A DNA stretch of 64,000 nt from Sisyra terminalis (Eukaryota; Arthropoda; Insecta; Neuroptera; Sisyridae). Numbering within the stretch: position 1 is the stretch's first letter; every line of letters begins with the position of its first letter. The notes beneath the pieces were generated by a model. That model saw nothing but the letters and a program-made list of their open reading frames with translations, was not told the DNA's origin and made no database searches. A program made the translations under genes and the position numbers. Location: the NCBI GenBank assembly GCA_958496175.1, contig OY292276.1:37406449-37470448 (forward strand). Direction: 5' to 3'. Positions 22,101 to 37,968 of this stretch are shown one piece after another.

Positions 22101-25100
22101 CTAAATCTGGAGCCATATAACAGGAAAGAGGTCGCAAAGGTTCCTGTTTTTCAGTCCAATCTCTAGTTGTGCCCAGCATGCGTCGATCAAATGTCCGAAC
22201 TTTTCCATCTGAACACCCCACAGCCAATTCATAGGGAACATTTTGGTTAATACAAAGAGCCGTTACTGGTCTACGGCAAGTAATCATCACGTCTTCCATA
22301 CAACGTAATTTTTTACATTTCTTCTTGACTCGAAGATCAAACCAACGCACAGTTCCATCTTCGCCACAACTGATAAAATTATTCGAATCATTTGGAATTG
22401 TTATGACTTCATAAGTAGTTCCACTGTGACATAAAAATTGCGTATACATCGTTTCCACGGGTTTGTTCAAATCTAAAATTAAATAAATAGGTCTTTCATT
22501 TTCTTTTCTTTGTAAGTGATAAAAGAGATTATATTTTCGCATGACATTAATGGAAGATAATGTACTCATTTTCTTCGAAAATAATTATGCAAACATTTAA
22601 TATTTATTTCATATAGTTATATCACAAATATTTCGTCCAAATAATAAATAAAAACTGAAATTAAGTAAGAGAGTTTATGAAATTTCTGATATTTTTGTGG
22701 TCGATTGCTCAACTTTATTTGTTCTTTTCTATTTTTAACTGTGACTTATACAATGCATTTCACTAAAATGGAATTTTCTTCCAAATATTCTTTTTTATTA
22801 AACAGTAAAAATTACCCGTGTAGAGAATAATTCCATCTCCAGAACAGGAGACAATTTGAGAATCGCCTGAGTTGGGAAGAAAGCGAGCGCTGAATATGTT
22901 GGCTCTATGGCTTGTTCGGTATTTCGAGATCATTTTATAGTTGTATGGATTTGTAATAATTAAATATTGATCGTCCGATCCCGACAAAAGTAAATCGCCT
23001 TTTTCGTTCCAACATAATGAATTGACACAGCCTCTGTGTACCGTTAAACGTTTCACAAGATCGAGACGTTGTACGAAATCCAAACTATCTGCAAAAAAAC
23101 ATATTTTACTTAAACATTTTCTTTTCATTTATTAAATTCATACTCTTTGATCAAAACTTGTTTGATCTAATTAATATTTAGTTTCCACTGAGATATTTAA
23201 ATCTTAGCATTCTAATTATTGTTTCTATATAAGTTCAACCTTGTAATCAAGATTTTCATTTATCAGTGTGAGTAGCCCAATGAACTATGCATAGTAATTG
23301 TTATACTGTCGGCCGTATAAAATAATTACTTAGAATGTTTTATCTTAAAATTTAATTACAATGTCTAGTCAAAACCGCTATTGTCTTTTTTACCACTATA
23401 AATTATCAAAAAATGTCAAGAAATCATAATTTTCAAGAGGAATTATACCCTATTCTTTTTGTTATATAAAATATTAAAGTTTTGCATTTTAGATTAGATT
23501 TTTTCTGTAAACTTAGATATCTTTAGTACAATATTTTACTGTAATTTTTTTCACTTTAAACTTATCTATTTATAAATTATACCTTTTGAACTAAAATTTT
23601 GAACGTTCTAGTTATATAAGCCAACTAATATCCAAATTATAAAGTTTTTTAAACTATAAAGTAACTCTTTGATATTAAAGTTAGATATAAGTAAAAGGTA
23701 AAGTTGGAATATATAATACAATATATTTGTCAATTTGTGTATTGCTTTAAATTATTAAGCAGATAGTCAAATACCTAAATAATTATCAAACTTTTAACAC
23801 AAGATGATGGATCTGAAGGAGGATACTTATCAAATTAAAGTCCTTATATTTAAGTACACGTTTGAATAAAATATTAACTGTGTGGAAGGTATTTTTTTTT
23901 TAATTTTGTATAAAAGTTTTTAAGCACTTTGTTCACGCAGCTATTAAAAGCACTTAATGCTAGTGTGAAGCAATGAACAGTTCGATAACGTTATTAATTT
24001 TAAAAGTCAATAATATGAATTAGCGCGAACTATCTTTAAATTTAATATTTAGTAGCATAATTGCGGAAAATCATTTATTATGTATGTTTCTAAGTTATGA
24101 AGTCTCTTGTTATGAAGCATAGATTAAAGAAGTACTTATTTACAAGCAAAAACGTATACAATTATACGTAAAATAATTTTCCTGGATTTCTTCTTTTTAT
24201 TTTCATTTATTAGATATTACTAGATTGATTACTTATTTTTAGTAACACTTAAGATTAATGTATTTCAAAATCTAATGTTAACTCTACTTGGCGAACCTGT
24301 AAGAATTAATAGACAGTAAATTGGTAATTTCCATCATGTAAGTCATAAATACTTTTCACTAATTTTTCAATGGGGTAAATTTTATTGAAATTAAAGCAAT
24401 TTTCGTCGACCAAAAAACAAAAATATTGTGGCTTCCTTGTAATTATAGAAAGACAGTCTAAATATTTTATCTAGGAACTAAAAAAAGAATTGAAATATTG
24501 ATTACTTCATGTTTTCCAAATGTTTTTTTTTTTATTTTGTAAAGACTGCGTCACATCTTGATTAGTCTTGATTTCTCGCTAGATTTGGGGGATCCCAGTA
24601 CTAAACTAAGCTGTAAATAACTCAAAGATAAAAAATAGCGTAGATAAACTCGCGACAAAAATAGCATATGATTTTATAGTAAAATCTAATACATTTGCCT
24701 GCATCAAGGTGCCATTTTTTATTTCCACTGATAGTTTAATCACCAGCACAGATTCTAACGCCAAATTTAGCACGAAATAAATTCTCATGTGAAGTAGTCA
24801 TAATTGTTTAGAATCAAAAATAAATGGTTCATCCCAGATACGTAAATCTATATACATAACCCGCAGTCCACCATTATAGTCCGTACGTCTATAATGATCA
24901 AATAGGAAAAAATACTACATTTTCCAGAAAAAATTACGATGGAAAAAATGAAATTTCGAGGAGGCGCTAAAGGAAAAAAATCTTTACTAATCAAACAGTG
25001 AAGTATCGTAAGATTCGTAAGTCTAAATTAGTTATTTTACAGTAGGTACATACACTATCTTAGATGCACTTCTAATAGATTGGCTAAATTATTACCCACT

Positions 25101-28100
25101 AATATAAGATAGAAATTAATAGTTTGGCTTTAAAGAGATACTATCTGGACTTAATTTAAGTTGATTTTAGCGCTAAAACCCGAAAAGATATATACTAAAG
25201 TAATCAATGTTTTACTCATTTTTCTTTTACAGCTTTTTTCATAATTAGTTACAAACTACCCGATGTTAATAAAAACAAATTAAATACCCTTATGGTACAG
25301 ACAAATATTCTAAGCCAAAAGTCCCAAGTAAAAAACCTCATCAGGAAGTTCCAAATCCGCTTTGTCCCAATTTGTATAAGCAATCATTTGTGGGATTACA
25401 ATAAACTGTACATAGAATGGGGACGAACCCAAGTGAATTATCAAGCTATTTAGATAAAACGAATATCATATGGTACGTATTTATCAGATTTGATGGTCAA
25501 ATAAGGACAATAACATGCATTCTTTGAAAATCGCAAATATATTACTAGTATTCGAACTTTGAGCACAGCGTTGCGTCATTTCGCAGTCTATTAATGTTTT
25601 TTTTGAATTTTTATAAAAATATTACTTACTCCTTTCAACCTATATAAAGCGGCATAAGAATATTATAAAAATTGCGAAAATTATTTATATTTTTATTATA
25701 TTCCTTTAGGTAGAGACGCGTGGTTTGTTTAATGTATTTCTTTCAATAGTATTTTGACTGTAACTTTTTATATTTGATGACGAAAAATTATTTCAACTTC
25801 ACCAACGTTGATGATAAAGACGAATTCAGAACATAAATTACAAATTCACAATCCAAAAATTAGGACAAAATAATAACAATCATGCCTGGTAGACTTCCTG
25901 CAATGAAGTTTTCGGAATACAGTATGGCCTTGAATTGGAAGATTTACAATTTCCAATGTTAAAATTTCATTTTTCATCAATAAGAAACTAAGTTAAATAT
26001 TCAAATTACAATTTTGCGTTGACTATGAAGTTTTTACTGTTTTTCCATTATATAAAATATATTGTGATTTGTAGGCTTATTTATGTAGCATAATTTACAA
26101 AAGTAAACTATAAACATAAATTTAAACAATAGCTCAAACATTGTATGTGGGTGATTCTCACCAAACTCCGACATTTGCTAGAAAAACATGTAAAAAAATA
26201 TTTTTGAAAATTTTATTTTTCTTTTTTGTTAATTTTGTAGTACTTGTGTAACTAGATTTTACCAATATAGTGGTCTTCAGAAAAAAACTGATTTTAAACG
26301 AATTATAAGGATGATTTATAACTTTGAAAGTGAGGGAATGGTTTTTATAGGTCATACTGTTATTGAATCATGTCTGTTATTGTTTAATAGAGCAAAAAGT
26401 TTGGACCCTAACAGTATCAATGTTACGTAAATGTAATACTTCTCTGTAAAGTTTATTTGTTGACTTGCCCCGTCGAAATGAATTACTTCTATCTCTGTAT
26501 TGTACTTACACCAATAATTTTGACTAAAGCCAATATGAATGATGTTCACATTTTTAAACAGGAAAATCAGTGAAGTTAAGGATTAAATAAGCAAGGAAAT
26601 AAAAAATATTAAGTTTGGCTAATTTCAAAGCCATTACCTGATATATCGTCATTCTTTCGTTTCAATTTAGGGTGAGAGAATGACGAATTGAACTAGAACT
26701 TAAAAAATCTTGGCACATAATTTACTAATATACTGTGCGATTATTATTAAGACATAGTAAATACCTATATTGTTTTTCAATTAAAGGAAATGACGACTGA
26801 AAATGAAATCTTGAAATAACTTTAATATTTTTTGAACAGGTATTCGAACACGTGTAAGATAACTTAAATATGTGAAATAACTGATAGTATTGCTCTCAAA
26901 AATCGATGAGAGCATTAACGAATGATTATTAATACGTTCATAAATCAACTGTTAGTAAAGGTGTAAGAGAATGATTTTCTTTCATAGGACACATATAAAA
27001 ATATATTTAAAAATGTGTTATTTACTTTTATTCTCAACTTAAAATGTTTTTGAAAATCTATTGTTTTTAATCGGTTAGTCAAATTCGCAACATTTTTTTT
27101 TTTTTGAAAATTTTGATTTGAAAGTTCAAAAATGTGCTAATCTCAAGTTTGGGACATAGTAAGGGAATTATTTCCAGGGTACTACATATTTATTATTCTA
27201 TTGATGGTTCAATCTTCATATGGTTGAAAAATTATAACCAACACCATTAGTCCAAGTCACCCAAGTAATGTTTTTTTCAGGGGAAAAAAAACCATGATAG
27301 GTCGCTTAAATTTTTGTAAAAACTGAAAGAATAAAAATTTCGATATTTCGTGAGAATTACCCATGTATTTTTGACGTATTGCCCAGATATATATTTTGAT
27401 TACCAAGCAGTCTTCCTCGGTGGTTATTAAGTCGTATTGGATCCTCAAAGTAATCACGGATTAATCTCGACGTATAAATTGAGAAAAATACTTTTTTTTG
27501 AGCTTTTGTACAAATTTATCTTTAAAATCCACTTTTGTAAACTGTATTACATAAATAAGACGACAATATATCTTACAAGGTAAATAAATTATTTTCATTT
27601 ACAATGAAAATATTTTAAAAATTTAGAATTACAACAATATATTACAATATTATTATCGTGTACATTCCTTTCGGTTTACCTAAAATCAAAATAAAATTAA
27701 AAAACTGCTGTTACGTCAATTATTTTTAAAATATTATGTGTATTTTTTACAGGATATTATATTAAGTCTCATACTATCATAAATATAGTTTTGCTTGCGT
27801 CAATATATTTATTTAGTCCACTGTCTCATCTTGTTAAGCCACGAGTAATTTAACTTCAATTACAGTCTCCAAAACATCGAAAAAATTACAACTTTGAGAA
27901 ATGTTCTCATCCAGAAATTCCTCACACAAAATTGTCGTGACTTTTCTTACCTAAATTCCTTTCAGAATTATAATTAGACAAGAATAGAAAAGATTTTTAA
28001 TCTAATCCGAATTCTGTAATACAGCCAAATCCGTTACTATCTACAACAGTATATGGACAAACTTGGCTCGTTAAAAATAGATTCGAAAAAGTTTGGACAA

Positions 28101-28477
28101 ATTTCCGGTTATTTAATGAAAAAAAAATATTTATTTTAAGTATTCAGAGTTTCGTAAAAACCTTGAAAGGAGGAAAAATATACTATTTTACTATTAATTA
28201 ACACTTTTGGTGATTCATTCATAAATTTCCTACTAATCAGTTTTTCACGCATTCATAACAACAAAGTATTAAAATAAAGATGAAAGAGTTGCAAAATATG
28301 AAATAATGTTATATAAATTATTGCCCAACTGTGTTTGATAATTTGCTTAATTATATTTTGTAATAATTTGAATTTATACTAACCTCTCGTCGCTGAGTAT
28401 AACTTGACTCTGTTGTTAACATCGTAATATTTGTTGTTAATGTTGTGGAACACACTGTTTTGCCGATTTAAATTCAT
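19108..28477 (-). CDS. DCAF6: DDB1- and CUL4-associated factor 6 (WD-repeat)
   Basis: Seven exons: 28477-28384, 23088-22816, 22472-22000, 21938-21779, 20341-19663, 19607-19355, 19263-19108, joining in phase to 695 residues (human DCAF6 is 860). The N-terminal five-blade part holds [48 protein letters not shown] and [19 protein letters not shown], all close to human DCAF6. The middle has [17 protein letters not shown] and a long Ser/Asn/Glu-rich linker (about 340-540). Two C-terminal WD repeats follow ([29 protein letters not shown]). Role: substrate receptor of CUL4-DDB1 ubiquitin ligases; the human protein is a nuclear-receptor coactivator. Exon 1 is 5.3 kb upstream and is inferred from phase and the [12 protein letters not shown] to DSLDFVQRL join. 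The exon 7 acceptor (AG at 19265-19264) is weak, but the AG 10 bases upstream gives a stop. Confidence 0.88.
20575..20815 (+). pseudogene. Tc1-like transposase C-terminal remnant
   Basis: Inside DCAF6 intron 4, on the opposite strand. The + strand reads [17 protein letters not shown], matching the D(E)xxPIENxWxxLK block that carries the last catalytic acidic residue of Tc1 transposases, followed in shifted frames by [15 protein letters not shown], which matches the family C terminus (SMPRRxxxVIKAKG). Stops and frameshifts break it. No TIRs identified. Confidence 0.65.
23089..28383 (-). other. DCAF6 intron 1 (5.3 kb)
   Basis: No credible exon on either strand between the proposed exon 1 and exon 2. 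Several short minus-strand frames occur (24606-24788, 26158-26549, 27257-27457) but none resembles a protein. The piece 26145-27366 may be an inverted-repeat element. Confidence 0.5.
26145..27366. repeat. Possible 1.2-kb element with short TIRs
   Basis: The left end ATGTGGGTGATTCTCACCAA and the reverse complement of the right end, ACATGGGTAATTCTCACGAA, match at about 17 of 20 positions. The interior carries two adjacent minus-strand frames (26352-26549 and 26158-26355) without recognisable motifs. No target duplication was noted. This may be an old DNA transposon, or chance. Confidence 0.35.
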
Positions 28478-29398
28478 GATGGAATATTAATATTGTCGTC
28501 AATCAATAATATTCGTATAAAATTTATCAGTAAAAAAATAACTTTGCAGCAGACGCTTCTTGAACAATGAAACTTTCAAACATGTTCTCTAACGAATCTT
28601 CGCGATTACAATAAGCCATCATAGAACTATTTCTTGACCCATTTACTCAAACATTGACATAAATAAATTCATTGACAATGTACCAACACTTGACAAGGTC
28701 TTCGTTCAAATATATAAGACATATATGAATGTTCTAGGAGGATTTTCCCAAAAATCAAAGCTAAAAATAATTCCTAGCCAGTTTTTGTCATTACTGTCAT
28801 CGTGAATGATAACGTCAGATAACCAAACACAAAACAACCAATGGAGCCAAGCACTTGCACAGTGGAATATTAAGTCCACCACAGAACTACCATTCCACAA
28901 GCCACAACGGGTTTCTCCGAAATAAACAATTGTTTCGATTTGTTTGAAATATGCCCCATCGTATTTATATTTATAAAAGTATGCTATTGCGTTCCTCGTT
29001 GAAATATACGATAATTAATGCCATAATGCTATCGCACATAATAATCTATGCATATATTCACACTTCACGCAGTTATCGTTAGAGGGCTTTGAAATCGGTC
29101 ATTTGAAATTTGAAAATGCAAACAAAATAAAATTAGAATAAATAATAGACAATTTACATATTTTGTATGAAAACAAATAAGTAAACTAATTCTATGTACT
29201 AAGATCCAAACTTATTATTTTAATGGTTCTTTTTCATTATACATTTTTTATTCTCAATTTTTCTTTGATAACATATATTTTGCCGCCATTAATGACTTCT
29301 GGCAACTCCTGGTACTCTTTCAGTCCTCCACTAAATAAATAAATTCCACCGAGCTGTAAACTAAAATGAATCTGCTCTTTAAGCCCAATGAGTGTGAG

Positions 29399-30039
29399 AG
29401 TGTCCGACCGAAACTAGTTTTTACGGCCGAATCAGTCTCAGTTTCGGCCGAAACCGAAACATCCATATAAGGTTATTTTTTCGTAGAAAAAAAAGTAAAT
29501 CATAGTCAGTCTTTATTTCTAAATTTTATTGGCACTCATTAATCATTTAGTTCCTTATTCTTGAGCTTATCATTACCATATTATATTATTATTATTTTTT
29601 ATTTCAATTAAATTATGCTGTAATCAGGGGTTGGGTTGTAAGAAATGCATCTAATATTTCTTTTATTATTATCTATGAATTACACGAATTAAAAAAAAGT
29701 TACAAAACAAAATTACTTTTTTCCTTATATGTTTAGGTACACAAAATAGAAATTACTCTTTCTTATATTTTACAACCAAATTCTTTTAAACTTTCACAGT
29801 TTTCTTTCGAAATGAAAAAATATTAAAGATAATATTGAACAAAATATTAATGAACTTATAGTTATCAGTATTCAAAATTGAAGAATCAAATATAATAAGT
29901 GAAAACCCATAATTTTTTAATATTTTTATTCACGAATTCAATTTTCGGTTGTAGTTTCGGCTTGACGACAGCCGAAATCGAAATTAAGCCGAAACTCGTT
30001 TGTTAGCCAAAACCGAAACTGAAAGGTCGGTCGGACACT
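29399..30039. mobile_element. Inverted-repeat element C (AGTGTCCGACCG ends)
   Basis: The left end is AGTGTCCGACCGAAACTAG and the right end in reverse complement starts AGTGTCCGACCGACCTTTC. Both ends continue inward as short tandem reiterations of GTTTCGGCCGAAAC-like units. The interior is AT-rich without coding potential. A related, longer unit lies at 61166-62626. Confidence 0.65.
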
Positions 30040-30124
30040 ACCAATGTTAAATATAAATTGTTATTTTATTTCCTCCTTAATTTATCGAGTCCTTGTATAC
30101 ACTCCATAGCACATTTCTGCAAAA

Positions 30125-30839
30125 TACACTCGGGTCTCGTATAACACGATTATTTGGTCTCACAAAAATCTCGTGTATACAAATCTGTGTAGTACCCGTA
30201 GTACCTAAGGTTTGAGGTTTATACAAAATTAGGGTTTGCGTTCAAAAAAAAAAAAAAAAAAAAATCGGAGATAGTTTATATGAATATGTACTTATTTTTA
30301 AAAAAAATATATAAATTTTCATGTTTATTGAAAGAAAAAAACTTTAATAACTAATAATTATCGTAATTATACATGTATATTTGTAGTCTTCTTTATTTTT
30401 ATTTTTTCTTTATAGTCTTCTCTGTTTTCTTCTTTTATAATATGTTCATATTAAGTTTATTGATGTAAAAAGCCATATATAAATAAATAAATGTAATGTA
30501 CCATTTATTCATCATCGCTATCACTTAATATAATTTTTACTCCTTTTTGACATCAGTTGTGAATTTTGATCATCAGAGGAGAACTCTGAATTTCTTGCGG
30601 TTTTAGCCTTTAAACTATCAGTAATAAGCAATCGTCTGCAATTATCGTATTTCGTAATCGTATTTCCTTATAAGGTTCCAAAATCAGTTGTAATTCCCTT
30701 TTGAATTTCGATTTTGTTCTATTATAAGATTTATTTTTCTGAAACCGTATTATTATTAATAAAGCGTGTTGTACAAAAAATATACCACAATTTATACACC
30801 CGTGTTATATAAAACCGTGTTATACGAGGCCCAAGTGTA
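30125..30839. mobile_element. Inverted-repeat element D (TACACTNGGGNCTCGTATAACACG ends)
   Basis: The left end TACACTCGGGTCTCGTATAA and the reverse complement of the right end, TACACTTGGGCCTCGTATAA, differ at two of 20 positions, and both continue with CACG. The 715-bp unit has no transposase frame. The family is unknown to me; Tc1/mariner-type MITEs have comparable structure. Confidence 0.65.
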
Positions 30840-31840
30840 CTATGTAATCTCTCCCCTTTAAGTCAGCGTTGAAGTAGGAAGTAAAGTTGAAATTGTGATG
30901 GGTGACTGGTAATTAAGGTATACATTAAATGGGTACTAATGTAATGGTATTAATGTAATATTGTATGCCTATAATACTCGTATTCTTTTCAATTCTTTTG
31001 AATTTTATCGAAAACAAAAAATATATTCATTTTGATAAGATATTTTTGCAATATTTTAAAATGTAAAAACAAATGAAAATCCGAGAAAAATTAAAAAAGA
31101 ATGGTTAATTAATTTGATAAACTATTTTAAACTAGCTCAAAATCCGCTAATTTGTCGACGTAACATAGTTATATGCAAGAACGCTGATTAATTGAAATAT
31201 ATGTATAAAATCAGCTAAATTATTTTATCTTTACTTATCTTTTTAAAGAAATCATTAACAATAATAAAATAACATAAATATAGGGTATTATTTGTCATTA
31301 AAGCATAAAAAATAAAGACAAAAAGAAACATACTAACAAATAAACATAAATGATTTTACTTGTGTAAGTTGATATCAGTGGCTTCGATTGCATGACGAAT
31401 ATATTCGTGATATTTTCTTTTTGGACTCTACCGTGGTATAAAAGAATTTTTATAGGTATTTTTTTCTATTTTTTATTTGTATTAGTTTATTTTTAATTTA
31501 TTTTTTCAGAATTATAGATTTATTAATTCAATCAAAAACAAAAAATATAAATTATGAACAGTTTGCCATAATTTTTCCTTCGTTTTAAATAAATGTTTTT
31601 AAAACAAAACTAAAAAAACATATGTATATCCTTTGAATCATGAGTAATGTACACTGTACAGTAAAGATAGGATAATTAAATTCGTAAAAAAATCCCATGG
31701 AGCGATCTTCTAAACTTTTTGGAATATAAAAAAAAATTGTAATTTTTTCTTATATAAAATTCCAGTTTAGAACCGGACTAACAAAATCGCCCAGTAGCCC
31801 TCAATTTATGCGCTTAACAATAACAGGGGATAGCTTTTTA

Positions 31841-31936
31841 TTCCCTGTTAAAAAAGAGTATTTGGAATCATTACATTTAAAATGCCTTCAAAATTTTTAA
31901 AGATTTCTATTAGGTTTTTTTAAAAATAAAAATGCG
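31841..31936 (-). repeat. MITE family A, partial copy
   Basis: Starts TTCCCTGTTAAAAAAGAGTA and carries ATCATTACATTTAAAATGCC and TTTCTATTAGGTTTTTT, matching the family in the orientation opposite to 48783-48912. The far terminal repeat is missing. Confidence 0.6.
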
Positions 31937-32639
31937 TTTCCCCTACCACAACAAAATTGTGAAAATACAACTGAAATATTGAGTGAACGCTAGAAATAAT
32001 GGAACAGAAATATAAGTTGTCTTTGTTATACTCTATCAGAAGTTGCCAATTTGCTTCTTGGAAGGCGGAATTGAGTGGAGCCATTAATGGCGGCTAAACA
32101 CAAATTCGATTAGCATCCTATTTATATATAAAAAATTCACTAAGTTTACACGTTCTTTTGTAAAAAAATTATAAAATATTTTCAAATAATTTAGTTGCTT
32201 GTGACTAAGAGTGGTATCTGTTTATGTGTGAAACTATGCATCATGGACGGGACGGATTTTAATGCTATGATAAAACATCGTTAAACCATCCCTCATAAAA
32301 AACGATGCACAATCGATGTTTTGGGTTTCAACATCGAAAATGAAACATCGATGTTTAAAAACAATATATCGATGTTTAAAAAAAATTGATATATTGTTTG
32401 CACTCCTAATTGTAGAGAAATAAAAAAGACTAAAATATACGCTATCATCAAAGAGAATAGAATTTGGGGAAACATATAGAAGTCAATGATAAAAAATTTG
32501 CAACTGAGGCGTAGGGTTTTGTAGCATGTCTGATCACCGGTCATATTTATATTTTTATTCTTTTTTGTTATATGTATATCTGCTTTTCTATCTCTTATTT
32601 TTTTATCAACTCTTTTAGTATGCGACCTACTGTTAAAAA

Positions 32640-32705
32640 TGTTCAAAAAAGTTATTAAAAACATTTAAAAATAATTAAATTTTAAATGTCTTTGTTTAAC
32701 AGGGT
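32640..32705 (+). repeat. MITE family A, fragment
   Basis: Retains TGTTCAAAAAAGTTATTAAA at the left and TTTAAATGTCTTTGTTTAAC plus AGGG at the right. This looks like a copy with the middle deleted. Confidence 0.45.
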
Positions 32706-33478
32706 TTTAAGTTAAATAGGTGCTCACTTTTCATTTAATTTCTAACAAGCTTTTTCTTAGCATAATATTTTGAGCGATAAAATATTATTTAAACTTATAT
32801 TGAAATTAAAAAATAAAATCTGTACTCTTTATTATAATGATGAATATATGCAATCGGTGCGATCTACTTACTCTACATCCTCTACATATATTATAACCGA
32901 TATAATTAGTTAAAATTATCAGTTAAGTTTAATTATTTACAGAAAATAAAGACTTTAATTGATTTTAATCTAACATAGAAAAAATATTGGAAAATTAATC
33001 AACTATTAAGTAATAATCATAATAATTTGTAGTATAATTATACAAAATTATTTTACTTAGGTAAAAATTGTAACAGTTTGTATTAAAGAATTATTATTTT
33101 TTTTATTATGAAAGAAAAAATGTTTTTATTTAAAAAAAAATATTCCAATTTGTTAAAACCTTTTCGGTGACCCCCTTTTTATTAATCAGATTAAAATAAA
33201 TCCAAATATGTGTAACAATGATGACAGAAGTGACAGAACAGGGCAATTTGAGCGCATAGTTGAATGCGTTTGTTTACGTGTAACTTCGTGGCATAAGTTT
33301 ACAGTTAAATGAAGAGGAGACGTTGGGCATCGGTGATAGGCTGTCGAATAACATCACAGACGGATTCATTTGAGTGTTTTACTGTTTGAAAAAATCCTTT
33401 ACGTTCGTAATTCTTTATAAATATACAATTATTTTTTTTAGAAATATATAATTTAAGTGTTCAGTTCAATTTCAATAG

Positions 33479-37968
<4,490 letters not shown>

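Noticed and set aside
26158..26549. Two adjacent minus-strand frames in DCAF6 intron 1.
   Set aside because: No domain similarity; they fall inside a possible transposable element and are broken by stops between them.
30240..30265. A long A run, considered as a retroposon tail.
   Set aside because: It lies inside element D with no upstream retroposon body; simple-sequence expansion is enough.
32293..32664. 123-residue minus-strand frame.
   Set aside because: Phe/Ile/Tyr-rich composition typical of AT-rich non-coding DNA; no motif.
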